From Mucor racemosus (Eukaryota; Mucoromycota; Mucoromycetes; Mucorales; Mucoraceae), in assembly GCA_027405735.1 (NCBI GenBank), contig JAPEHQ010000002.1:1116001-1180000 (forward strand): a stretch of DNA of 64,000 nt, written 5' to 3'. Positions 35,010 to 46,726 of this stretch are shown here, in pieces. Each line of letters starts with the position of its first letter. Position 1 is the stretch's first letter. The notes beneath the pieces were generated by a model. It saw only the letters and a list, made by a program, of their open reading frames with translations. It ran no database searches and was not told the origin of the DNA. The position numbers and the translations under genes are program-made.

Positions 35010-35021
35010 GCTTCTCCACCA
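35010..35021 (-). other. Candidate primer-binding site of the Ty3 element
   Basis: On the minus strand TGGTGGAGAAGC begins one base after the 5' LTR. TGG fits pairing with a tRNA CCA end, here a tRNA ending GCUUCUCCACCA. I cannot name the tRNA. Only 17 nt separate the LTR from the gag ATG, so nearly all of the 5' leader must come from the LTR. Confidence 0.55.
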
Positions 35022-35022
35022 A

Positions 35023-35278
35023 TGTAATGTCCGAGATATTATGTTATTTAGAATAAAGAATAATTGTTTATTGATTGATTATTTACTCGCTATTTATACT
35101 ATTATGTTAATTGACTACGGATACATGGTTGTTAATCATGTACCAATAGATTACTTCTAGAAGGTGTCTATGCCTTGGTCTTGCTACGCATGCTTACCAA
35201 GCAACCTTCTCGTAGATTCTAGCAGTGTCTCTAGCATTAATGATTGGTTCACTTTCCGAAGGCCTTGGAGCCACTACA
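35023..35278 (-). repeat. 5' LTR of the Ty3 element
   Basis: 256 bp; no difference from the left LTR was found by eye. It ends at the AAAAT target duplication (35279-35283). Confidence 0.93.
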
Positions 35279-36541
35279 AAAATCTCTTATTTTTAAGACT
35301 TACAAGGCTTATAAGTGGGATATTAATTTAGAAAATTATTTTTGTCCAGGTCATCAATTTTGACATTTTTTAATTTTTTTTTTTCTAAATTTGCAAATCT
35401 AGAGTTAATTATACTACCAATTATAAAAACAAAAAATATAAGCATATACAAACGTTAGTGCTCTATTTGCTCAATAAAAAATAACAAACCTTTTTATTGC
35501 GAAATATTACATGAAAATCCTTTAACCAAAAATCCGTTTTTTGGCCAAAAGTACAAAGTTTCATTACTTAACATTTAATATTAAGCTTTTTATAAAATCT
35601 GTATTAGTTATAGCTACAATTTTCTCTCATAATGTAATATATTTAAACGTTGATTTTGGTATCAAAATTTGATTTTTTTGTTTTTTGATCAAAATCATGA
35701 GTGTTGGTAAGGGTAAAATGAGTCCCAAAAATGTCCGCTACAAAGTCTGAATTTTCAGACCGTATATGGTTAAATATAAAAAAAGTAAAAAAAAAAAATG
35801 CTTTTTTATTTAAAACTTAGATATATACCATAGAATAAGAGACTTAGCCGCTCGATCTTGCTATACTCAATTACGACGTTGCTCTACGAGCTTGCTTTTG
35901 CAATTTTTTAATGAATGTATGATATGTGATATGACAGACGGCAGTTTTTCTGGTAGAAAAATGTATGTTTCTATGATAACAATTACTGCCTATTTTTGTT
36001 TAGTTTATGGCTCATGCGTTGTAATGCTGCTTTTACATTGGTCTAAATGAGCAATTTAGCAGGACTTTAATTGCACTAAATAATGTAAAGTCTTGAAAAT
36101 CCTTTTCTACGTGCGTTGGTTCTCTCTTTTTGTTTTCATATTCCAATGATATATCCACCGTTTGATAAGACATATCAGACTATTAAGTTGGTATACTTTT
36201 CTTTTATCTGAATACGCATGCTAACGTAAGAGACTAATGTTTTTAATATAGGTAGCAGTCTATATTAGAGACTGGTATTTTCATTTACCCACAATCTAAA
36301 ATCAAACATCATTATTTACTACTATATTGTTGGACGTATTTCTTGATAATTACCAGATCAAATCGAAGGCAATAATGATGTTTATATTTACTCAATAAAA
36401 AGCTAGAACTGGCTACAAACCCGCGAAATGTTTCATAAAAGTGATAAAATTTCAAATGATATAGAAACAAAAATAAGAAAAGAGTAATCTAATGCCTTGC
36501 CTAATAATCATAGCTTTGATCGTAGCTATGCTTGTAAGCAA

Positions 36542-36889
36542 TGTTGCATCCACAGATCTGGGTGCATTCCTTGGTTAAGATTACGACACAGTTTGATATG
36601 TTAAGTTCTACATTGCTGTGTATTATGTTATGAAGCTCCGTGTATGCAGGAATATGGAACTAGTGTGTTTCAGCTAGATTTGATTGGATATATGTATATA
36701 TATAAATAGACTCATTTAAACAGGTCATATAATTAGAGAATGTGAATATAAAAGAAGATGGTTCGATCTTATAATAAAGTTCTTTAGTTTTAGTGTGCTC
36801 TTTCATTTTATAACAGTTTTCCTTTATTTTTATTAAATGATTTAGTACATATTTTAGCTTTGAGATTGATATAATCTCCTGGCGTAACA
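36542..36889. mobile_element. Solo LTR (348 bp) with 5-bp target duplication
   Basis: Begins TGTTGCATCC and ends GGCGTAACA, giving TG..CA ends in a short inverted repeat. AGCAA flanks both sides (36537-36541 and 36890-36894). The left family A unit near 12878-12890 reads GTAAGCAATTCTTTTTAC without the insert. The sequence differs from the solo LTR at 8835 and from the Ty3 LTRs, so this is another retrotransposon family. Confidence 0.88.
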
Positions 36890-37088
36890 AGCAAATCTTT
36901 TTACAGCTGACAATCGTAAACTAAAATAGTAAGTTTAGAGAAGGCTAATTTGTTTAAATTTCATATGTGACAAAGTAACATATATATTATTCTTAGATCT
37001 GGCTTGCATATGAATTTAAGCAGTAAGTGTTATTTAAGTTTATGCTCGAGCAAAACCATTGTTGCTGTAAGCATTATAGCTACATATA

Positions 37089-37360
37089 TGTAATGAGTCA
37101 AGCATTTCAGTTTCATTCATGCAAAACCTTGCCGCATTCCTTATATAAATACTACAACGAAATCATTACATGATCCCTTGTAGATTTATCTGTCTTGTTA
37201 CACTCCCTTTACTTTTATTTATTCACTAATAAATATCTAATTTACAAATAAGAACACCAACCTTCATCAATCCAGTGATCACCAATTTATAATAATAAGA
37301 ATAATATCTATAAGCATATTATCTACCTTTGTTGTTAGTCCAAAATTACAGATCATTACA
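37089..37360. mobile_element. LTR-like insertion (272 bp)
   Basis: Begins TGTAATGAG and ends ATCATTACA, again TG..CA inside an inverted repeat, and is absent from the left family A unit near 13070. Flanking bases (CATATA on the left, CTGTA on the right) do not form an obvious target duplication, so the boundaries may be slightly off or the copy may be rearranged. A related fragment lies at 18340-18441. Confidence 0.65.
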
Positions 37361-40172
37361 CTGTAAACATATTTGCAAATGATGATAATCGTGAATATAT
37401 TGGTTCTTGCATGTATTGCTCTACATCAACAATGTATTGAATTGTGTTACTACCTATAATCTATATTAATAATAACAAGTGTAATTTAAAAACCCATTAT
37501 TGCAGTAAAAAATGCAAAGAAATTTTGAAAACGGCACGATGCTCATGTACAAACCAATTTGTGTCCATACGATCAGCTCATTATCCTCATGGTCAGATTT
37601 TATTATTATGCACAAATAGGGATAATGATATGCTTATGGGCAATTCTACTATTATGCACATATGGGATCAATGCCATGCATATGGTCAGAATCTATACTT
37701 CTGCACATACAGGCTTAACGTTGTGCTTGTGTGCAGTTTCTTTTGTTGTGCCCATGTGCATCTTGTTATCTTTTTAGCCATTATTCAGTGGGCGCAACCG
37801 ACTCATCAGACTATATTGTGCAGCACAGGTCGGCCGCAGTGCTTTTATATATAAAGCCTTTAAATTTGTGATTTTATAGACTTTTTTTGAATTTGATTGT
37901 ATCATATTATACTTTTCAAGTTAAATCCGTTATTAGACTAATAACGTTGTAGGTTGTATTTATGCTTTACTTAAAATAAGCCTTTGAATAATAGTAATAC
38001 AGTCGAACCTTAATTTTTGTATGAAATTTCGATACATTCATCTTATAGCTGCTTGGAATATTTAAGCAACCGCGTCCGGGCTGTCCGGTAATGTTTTCTA
38101 AGAATTTAAAGCTTGGAAATATCATTTGATGGCCGCTTCCGGAGATTGTTCGGCTTTTTTTTTTGGAAGAGTGACCATTGGCAAAAATATGAATCATATA
38201 CTACGCTCTATGCCACCAAGTACCATAAGTTATCATCTTCTACAGTATCAATACATCTTACAATCTATTGACTACGACATGTATTAAAGTGCAAAGTCTT
38301 GATATCGGATATAAGAAACTCCTAGCGTACTAAGTTTAATCCAGTAATTACCAAGAACGTTTGGACCTCAATTATGGCACCATATTATTTCATCCCAGCG
38401 ATTGATCGATCAAGTAGCTATCAAATCAACATCCAAGCACAACTAGCGCAGCATTAAAATAAGGCAACTCACAAGCTCTGCAAGAACGGTTAAATTATGA
38501 TTGATCCATTTCAATCCATAGATTACTATCGAACAGATCCAATGGTTCAATAGTGCCTTAAATTACATCTCAGGATCTCAATGTCAAATCAATATAAAAG
38601 GCCATACTTTTATATCTAAATAAACGATATCTTGTTTTTATTATACAGTTGAAGAACTGATTCGTTACTCATTCATTCTCTTTTAATTGTATTCTTTTTT
38701 TAAGTATATTTTATAAAACCTAAAAATATACGACAAGGCTAAACCTTTTGCAATTCTGCGGATGATCACTAGAAGTACCTGTCATTGCAACGGGAGGTCA
38801 TTTGGATTCATATTCTTTGAGAAGAACCGATGGGTTTGCTTGTGTTAGTAGGTGTAAGTAGCAGGTAATCAACTTGTTGCTCGAACTAGCTGAACGTACA
38901 ATAACCCATGGATGCTGGTAGCATTGGTGTCGAGCCGGGTTTTGCCAGCCGAATTCACTAGTATGCATATCATATGCATTAATAAAAAAGAGAAACATTT
39001 ACTAGACATATGCAAAACGTATTAAGAAAAAAAAAGGAGGATTATATTCCATGAGAAGCAAGGGCCATCGGAGATTCTCTTTCGAAATTCATATCCTAAT
39101 AATACCAAAGGGCTTCCCCTTTGGCGGGTTTGAACTCACGAATATGTGTGTCGCACTCAATTTGTAGCGCATGCGGTACCCATTAAGCTTGTCGCTCTCC
39201 TTTGGTCTACAGTTTTAATCCCCATACATGTGAACATGTATTTGTCAGTTTTTCACTATTTTGGGAAATGCAGCAAATCAAGTTGTATTTTTTCTTTTTG
39301 GAAATGATAATAGAGCTTTTTTCCAGAAATTGGTAATAGAAATCATTTGAAAAAAAAATGCCAATTTGTGATGGATATATAAACAAAACTCAGTGTTATT
39401 AGTACATTAATATTAAGCTGCATAACATAAAAATTGAATATGGATGAATGATGTAAAACCATCTTTGCCAAAATGGGAGTTAATATATCATGAGCTACAA
39501 CGCATAGAAACTCAAGTGATATTTAACAGATGCAGTTGCATTAGACAATTCAGTTTTTAGGAGTTGAAACACCTACTAGAATTATACTGGAAAACCAAAG
39601 TACGCATTATTCATCAAACTAAAGACAGACACCAACTTCCAATCCACCAGTGTTAAATGCAGATATCAATTGTATAATCTCTACCAATGCAAAATAGTAA
39701 TATGATATACTGTATAAATCAACCAATTTGGCAATTATAATTAATGGTAATAATAATAATAATAGGGTCAAGTTTTTAAAGTAATAACAAAAAACTACCA
39801 ACATTATACCTGTAAATTGTAATTTAATACACTATCGTTCAATATAGCTGAATATTTCATGAATCAGGAAAAATGTAACCGGTAAAAACCTGATGCCCAA
39901 TGTACATCTACTAGCTCAAGATTGATAAAAGTGCATTCACTGTGTAGTGGAAATCGCAACATTTGATAGATAGAAATTACAGGACCAAGGTGTTGAGTTT
40001 GCCTCAGGATTTTTATTAAAAGGGTTTAGAGGCATACTTTATCAAACTTACTTAGATGTTAAATACTCACCGTATGCTATTAGTATCATTTTGTTTTTTA
40101 TTTGATTTCTGTATTATTAAAAATCAAATTTTTCATAGCTTATAACAATGACAATGGGATGTTTCTAATTTT
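37361..40172. other. Continuation of family A right unit, no gene
   Basis: Collinear with 13070-15895, including the degenerate motif array (37559-37777), the tRNA-like stretch (39124-39185, minus strand) and the short (TAA)n run. A CAGTCGAACCTTAATT stretch after TA (37999; 13719 in the left unit) resembles one end of a pogo/mariner-type element, but no matching opposite end was found. Confidence 0.55.
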
Positions 40173-40401
40173 AGATTGACATTTATCATAAGGCGCGCTG
40201 ATGATACGTTTGATACTATTGTAGATGGAACCAGTCAATTTAATTTATGGAATTTGTTGAATGCAAATACAGAGAAAACATTTATAGGTACTCCAGTTGG
40301 TTTTCTAGTAAAGCATTGAATAAATTGGCTTGGAACAAAGAGGATGACAAGACGGCAATAGGTTTCAGTGATGGCCATGTTTAAGTTTATGATATTGGAA
40401 A
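40173..40401 (+). pseudogene. Dynein intermediate-chain fragment (remnant 3)
   Basis: Same gene piece as at 15896-16122, reading ADDTFDTIVDGTSQFNLWNL, then NTEKTFIGTPVG and, after the same 2-base shift, SKALNKLAWNKEDDKTAIGF and SDGHV followed by an in-frame stop where the other copy has Tyr. The former exon end (DIGN) is followed by GTAAGATT. The shared frameshift places that lesion before the duplication; the stop came later. Confidence 0.75.
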
Positions 40402-41639
40402 TGTAAGATTAAAGCTCAACGTAAATTACCTATAACGCAATAATTGTAAGGTAAGACTATACTATCATCAAATAAACTACCACATAATATTAACATGTAT
40501 CACGTTTTACAGTAATAAGCTTGAATCAAGTAGGTACAGCATCGCAAATCCTTGAAAAAGTTCTCAAGTATTATCAAATCTCTTATTTTTAAGACTTACA
40601 AGGCTTATAAATGGAATATTAATTTAGAAAATTATTTCTGTCCAGATCATCAATTTTGACATTTTTTAATTTTTTTTTCTAATTTTGCAAATCTAGAGTT
40701 AATTATACTACTAATTATGAAAATAAAAAATATACACATATACAGAATTTAGCGCTCTATTTGCTCAATAAAAAATAACAAACCTTTTTATTGCAAAATA
40801 TTACATGAAAATCCTTTAACCAAAAATCCGTTTTTTGGCCAAAGTACAAAGTTTCATTACTAAATATTTAATATTAAGCTTTTATAAAATTTGTATTAGT
40901 TACGGCTACAATTTGCTCTCACAATGTAGTATATTTAAACGTTGATTTTAGTATCAAAATTTGATTTTTTTGTTTTTTGATCAAAATCATGAGTGTTGGT
41001 AAGGGTAAAATGAGTCCCAAAAATGTCCGCTACAAAAATTGAATTTTCAGACGAGACATGGTTAAATATAAAAAAAGTAAAAAAAAAAAAATGCTTTTTT
41101 ATTTAAAACTTAGATATATACCATAGAATAAGAGACTTAGCCGCTCGATCTTGCTATACTCAATTACGACGTTGCTCTACGAGCTTGCTTTTGCAATTTT
41201 TTAATGAATGTATGATATGTGATATGACAGACGGCAGTTTTTCTGGTAGAAAAATGTATGTTTCTATGATAACAATTACTGCCTATTTTTGTTTAGTTTA
41301 TGGCTCATGCGTTGTAATGCTGCTTTTACATTGGTCTAAATGAGCAATTTAGCAGGACTTTAATTGCACTAAATAATGTAAAGTCTTGAAAATCCTTTTC
41401 TACGTGCGTTGGTTCTCTCTTTTTGTTTTCATATTCCAATGATATATCCACCGTTTGATAAGACATATCAGACTATTAAGTTGGTATACTTTTCTTTTAT
41501 CTGAATACGCATGCTAACGTAAGAGACTAATGTTTTTAATATAGGTAGCAGTCTATATTAGAGACTGGTATTTTCATTTACCCACAATCTAAAATCAAAC
41601 ATCATTATTTACTACTATATTGTTGGACGTATTTCTTGA
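40311..41639. repeat. Family A direct terminal repeat, right end of right unit
   Basis: Repeats 35281-36345 in the same orientation; from about 41100 to 41639 it looks identical to 35815-36350, far closer than either is to the left island. Similarity ends abruptly after GTATTTCTTGAT at 41639. Confidence 0.85.
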
Positions 41640-42131
41640 TTTCCTACATTTCCATTTTATTTGATGTGTTTTATTAAAAATGCTTGAAATTGGTAGAAAT
41701 ATTAATGCTTGAAAACAGAGATTCTTGCGTTTAATAACAACATAATAAGTATGTGATATGACGAGCGCAATTTCCAAACAACAATGATGAACAATGGCAG
41801 CATATAGCATGCGAAACTATAATACATATACAATTATACAGATTCTGCAGTTGGCTTTAAATTTGCTTTTTCATATGTTGCGAACAACATATTGATACAG
41901 AGATAACATGTAGTCTTTTTATTATAGTAAATGTTTTGAAACGCTTCTAATAATACCGATATAAAGCGCCTCTTCTTAATGAGGTCTCACGAGGAAAAGA
42001 AGAAATTAAAATATGATTTCATCATGTATAGTAATATGTGGTATATAAAATATAAAGTAGTAGGTATTCTAATAGTTAAATAGAGTGTTTATAGATAATA
42101 AAGTACATGTATGTATATAAAGAAATGTAGT
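41640..42131. other. 3' flank of the mucin gene
   Basis: AT-rich spacer with no supported gene between the end of repeat family A and the stop codon of the Msb2-like gene. Confidence 0.5.
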
Positions 42132-44276
42132 TTAGTAATTTAAATTTCGTGGTAGTCTATTATGTTGGTAGGGAGCAGGAATAAATCCTAATGTGTTTCC
42201 TTGCATGATAGGTGCTGAAATACTTTCAGCAAAAACGGTATGTTGCTCCAAAGCCTGCTGCTCCCGTTTTTGCTTGCGTTTACGATAAATGCGAACACCA
42301 ACTACAGTTGCAGCAGCATAAACACAGGCACCAACGCCTACGCAAATACCAATGATGCCTCCTTTGGGTAAGCCTCCTCCACCATTATTTTCGTTATTGC
42401 CATTGTTGGATGATTGGCTAGCGTCATCAGAATCATTGTTGGGATCTGTTACAGTGGCAGAACCATTTCCATTGCCTGTGCTAATAGCTAGAAAAAAAAC
42501 AATGGCATTAGCTTATTTTCTTTGACAGATTGAATATATAAACATACCTGCTTTGCCAGTAACTGGGAAGTTCCTATCAATAAAAGTAGGAAGTTGACCA
42601 TTATTGCTATCGTATAAAGCACTACTGGTATTTGTAACAAGTGTTTGCAGTTCAGTAACGTCGGTTTTTGGAATGGCAATAGAGACCATGATGCCGCTAT
42701 TGCTACTAGTATCAGAGCGCTTTTTAGTATTAGCTACTGTACTATGTGTGATGGAAACAACAATAACATTGTCAGCACTAGTATCTAATGCATTAGCCAG
42801 CATTACAGGAAGCTCTTGAACCAACTGAGCTGTCATCAAGGCATCTGACACTAAAGTAGCGTATGAAATGCTGTTAAACTTTATAAATGTTATTTGGCTT
42901 GTATCTAGATAAATTAATCGTTAGTAAATGGTTAAAAATAAACGCATACTATGTGAAATTACTTGGGATGATAGTATTCAGATTGGGTGTAATATATTGA
43001 GGCAAGTCTGCTTCTAAACTAGAAGACGCATCATCTGAAGAAGTGGTTGAGCTGGATATGCTTGACGTAGTCTCTGTTTTATCATTGGCGTTTGTTGTAG
43101 ATGTAGTGATTGTATCATCATGATTATGAGAGGGAGATGTTTGTGTTGAGGTGTTTGTTGTTGCTGGATCTTCAGTGGTAGCGGTGGTGGTCGATGTAGT
43201 TGTTGTAGTAGAAGTGTAATATACGAAAGGCTCAGAAAGCCAAGATAAAGTCTCATACTTGTAAGTTGATTTAGGTGTATAATCGTCTTCAGCAGTTATG
43301 GTCGGTGTTTCTGTAGTTGTCGACTCTGTAGTAGTTGAAGTAGGTTCTTCTGTAGTTGCTGTTGTTGTTGTGGTTGTTGTTGTTGTGGTTGTTGTAGATG
43401 TAGTTGTTGTTGTAGGTGTAGGTGTAGTTGTCGTTGTAGATGTAGTTGTTGTTGTAGGAGTTTCGGTAATGATTAAAGTACTAGAGGTTATAACGCTTGG
43501 GACTTTAATAGACGTTGATGATTCAGTTGTATCCGTATTGGAACCAGTAATTTTTGATTCAGTTGACAATTCAGCTGAAGACTTGGTTGAAGATTCAGTT
43601 GAAGATTCAGTTGAAGATTCAGTTAAAGATTTAGCAGTTGATGTTACTGAGTTTATAGTAGATGTAGTTGAAGAAACTCCCATTGTTTTAGTCCTACTAC
43701 TAGAACTAGCGGTTGATTTATCAATAAAAGAGGTTGTAGATGATTTCTTTATATTTGCTGTGGTATTTGGATGTGTTGTTGAAATATATGTTGGCTGGTC
43801 AGTAGCATAAATTGTAGTATTATCTCCTTTTGATGCTGTCGTGGTTGGCTCAGTACTTGTCGCAAATGAAGTATATGTAGATGCAGATTCATCACTCAAT
43901 TTTGTACTATCAATTAAAGTAGAATGTTGAGATTGACTTGAGCTTGAATAGCTATTTGTACTTGTAGAGGTTGGTATTGCAGAGGAAATATCATGTGTTG
44001 TAGAAGACTCAGTTTTTGAGGTTGTCGAAACTGTACCGGATTCAGATCTAATTGATGAGGCTTTCGCTGATAAAGAAGTGCTGCTGCTTGTTTCTTCCGT
44101 TGGTGTGGAGAAAGTTGAGGATAATGTACTTGTTACTATTGGGAATGTTGACTTCGATGAAGATGTAGATGAACTGTTAAAAGCTTTAGTTTTTGTTGCA
44201 TGGCTCAATGCTGTAGATATTGTAATATGCTCTGAAAGCCAAGTCTCAATACCAGAAGTAGATTCAAAAGTTGCTA

Positions 44277-44327
<51 letters not shown>

Positions 44328-46726
44328 TAGTACTGATAGTTTGCTTTGTTGACGTATTGTTTTTGGAGATTAAAAACGAAATTGTTGAGATTGGGCTTGT
44401 CGTATCAATATAGTCTGTTGTACCTTCACTGTGCGTTGTTGATAGAAGCGATGAGTTATTGACGACAGTAGTTGAAGAATATTTGTTCGTGCTTGATTTA
44501 GAATTATCTTCAGTAGGTGTTGGTGTTGGTGTTAGCGTCGCAGTTGTTGATGCATGTTTAATAAAGGTAGCATTGCCAGTACTATGAGTACTTTGGTCTG
44601 ATTTGGTAAAAGAATAAGTCTTTGTCGCAATCAAAGATTCAGTTAATCTTTTACTAGTAACAGTAGTTTCGGTTTCTTTAGTTGAAGATTTACTAGAGGT
44701 AGTCAGTGTAGTTGATTCATTCAGGATTTCAGTATTTTTTGTAGTAGAATGATCCCCACTTGCGGTTGACAAAGAATCCAAGATAGTTTTTGATTTAGTA
44801 CTTGACGTATCTGAACTTCCAGAAGCGTTTGAGCTTGTGATTGTACGTGTACTTGTACTAACACTTGTACTAGTACTTGTACTTATACTTATACTTGTAC
44901 TTGTTTGAATCGCAGAAGATGATTTGCTAATCAATTCAGGATTTAAATGATTAGATGTAGTCGAAGTTAGTTCATCAGAGGAGCTAGATTTAGGGGTATT
45001 CACTAAAGTTGACTTTGTTGTTCCGATTCCTTTATCTTTGGAAGTAGTCTCCATATCATGTGTGGTTGTAGGCCTGCTACTGCTCGCTGATTTCGTTGAA
45101 TCGCTGCTTTCGATATTTGATTTGGAAATAGTTGCACTATCAGACGATGTAGTAGGCCAGCTACTGTTTGCTGATTTTGTAGATGTAATACCATTAATAA
45201 TAGTTTTTATAGTGGAAAGAATATTAGATGATGGGGTTTGACTTGAAAGTTCTGTCGAAGTTTTATATTTACTAGTAATTTCATTTGATGTTTGATACTT
45301 TGTAGAAATTTTAGAAGTGGTACTAACTGATTGAGTGCTCTCTGATTTACTGGAAACAGGTACGGATGTAGTCTTTGTGGAGGATTTACTTATTTTAGTA
45401 ATAGTAGAATCTGATGTAGTAGTAGATAGATCAGTAGAACCACTAAACTTTGAGCTCTTGGTAGACTTTTCGTCTGATACAACAGGTTTTGAAGTTGGCT
45501 CAGCATATGCAGATGTCGTTGAACGTTCATTTGATTTTGACTTTAATTTTGTAGTTGTCGTAGATGTTCTAGATGCAGTGCTTGATTTAGTTAATATGGG
45601 ATCTGTACTACTGTAAGATGTCATGGCAGTACGGGACTCTTTGTCAGAAGCCAGGGAAGTGTGGTCATTTTGCCCTGAATCGGTGCTTGAAGTTCTGTGT
45701 GAGGTACCTGAGTTGATTAATTTTAGCTAAATGCAATTTTTCTCTTAATGTATTAATATAGCGCAATGCCCGCTGCTTACCAAAAGAACTAGAACTTGTA
45801 GAATGCTTGGTTCTTTGAGATGCTGATTGGGTCCCTACAGATCTAGTAGATGCTGGTTTTGATATTTTTGTTGATGTTTCATCTCGAGTAGTGATCGACG
45901 AAGATGATCCACCACTGCTTTTATTGATGGTCGTTGTAGGTGCTGATCTACTGCTTATTGTATTTTCTTTAATTGATTTTGTAGAATAGGTTGTTTTTGA
46001 AGAGATTGATGATGATAATGTAGAATGGGTTTTTGTATATTGGGTGGGTGTTACGGAATGGCTGGGTGTAGTACGCTTGGTTGGTTTATCTAAATTAATT
46101 TATGATTAAAATGTCTGCAGTATTTTATTACCAAGCAATTTGTGTATGTACCTGAAGTAGTTTTTGATGAATGATTGGATGTAGATGTAGTTTTCTCTTT
46201 TGTAGTGCTATACGTTTCTTCTTTGCTTGTTGTGGAATGTGTTTTACTTCTTTCAGTTGTTACAGCTGTGGTCAGATCATCTTGTTTACCATCGGAGGAA
46301 ACGGATGTTGTTACACTTGATTTTTTTGTAGAATATTGATTATGTTTATTTTTGACAGAAGTAGTTTTCTCGGCATTCTTTTCACTAGTAGTTCCCCCTT
46401 TATCTGTATTCTTTGTTTTTGTGTTTGCTTCTTTTTCTGATGAAGATGAAATATCTATGGGATCCTTTCTTTTCTGTATAATATGATTTCCAAGATTGTT
46501 TATGCTATTGAATGTAATTAAAGGAGATTCAATCAAGTTATTCTTCTGCTGGATCTGCTATTATTCAGTAAAATGAGTCTTAATTAGCAAACAAAACAAT
46601 AAACATGGCCAAATTCTATCAAATCTTTACGTTTATCGATACAACACATGTTATTGCAATAAATATAAATATAAATACAGATATTGACATTTTGTTGTTG
46701 GATAATGATGTCAATATTCTCTTCAT
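42132..46726 (-). CDS. Msb2-like signalling mucin (cell-surface sensor)
   Basis: Six exons (46631-46726, 46152-46557, 45781-46089, 42963-45707, 42548-42904, 42132-42487) give 1,422 residues. Exon 1 is a signal peptide (MKRILTSLSNNKMSISVFIF and more). Residues of about 34-1185 are an extreme Ser/Thr mucin region with many STSTST, TTTTT and ESSTESS runs, a target for O-mannosylation. A folded domain follows at about 1187-1300 (SYATLVSDALMTAQLVQELP), then a Gly/Asn linker, one membrane helix at about 1348-1370 (GIIGICVGVGACVYAAATVV), basic RKRKQKR and a tail of about 50 residues. This layout matches fungal Msb2/Hkr1-type mucins that signal through Cdc42 or Sho1 to MAP kinases. The membrane-proximal domain supports Msb2 more than a plain wall protein. 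The repeat-rich exon may vary in length between strains. Confidence 0.75.
44281..44325. repeat. In-frame hexanucleotide microsatellite in the mucin gene
   Basis: About seven TGTTGC units (minus strand GCAACA), encoding alternating Ala-Thr. The unit length keeps the frame, so changes alter mucin length only. Confidence 0.9.

Larger units (their letters stand above)
30110..35278 (-). mobile_element. Complete Ty3/gypsy LTR retrotransposon (5,169 bp)
   Basis: The element lies on the minus strand between 256-bp LTRs that look identical by eye (30110-30365 and 35023-35278; on the plus strand each begins TGTAATGTCC and ends CCACTACA). AAAAT flanks both sides, and the paralogous family A sequences near 11115 and 40575 give empty sites. 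It has one intact gag-pol frame, a primer-binding candidate (35010-35021) next to the 5' LTR and a purine tract (30366-30379) next to the 3' LTR. Intact coding capacity and matching LTRs mean a recent, possibly still competent, insertion. Confidence 0.95.
30052..40172. repeat. Repeat family A, right unit (interrupted)
   Basis: Second copy of the unit at 11053-15895, in the same orientation and order. It is split by the Ty3 element (30110-35278), a solo LTR (36542-36889) and an LTR-like insert (37089-37360). It lacks the MITE of the left unit. Apart from these, the copies differ by scattered substitutions and short indels. Confidence 0.8.

Noticed and set aside
43298..43810. Val-rich 170-residue plus-strand frame, and similar frames at 44078-44413 and 45335-45616
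   Set aside because: These are antisense readings of the Ser/Thr-rich mucin exon; Thr/Ser codons read as Val/Asp on the other strand.
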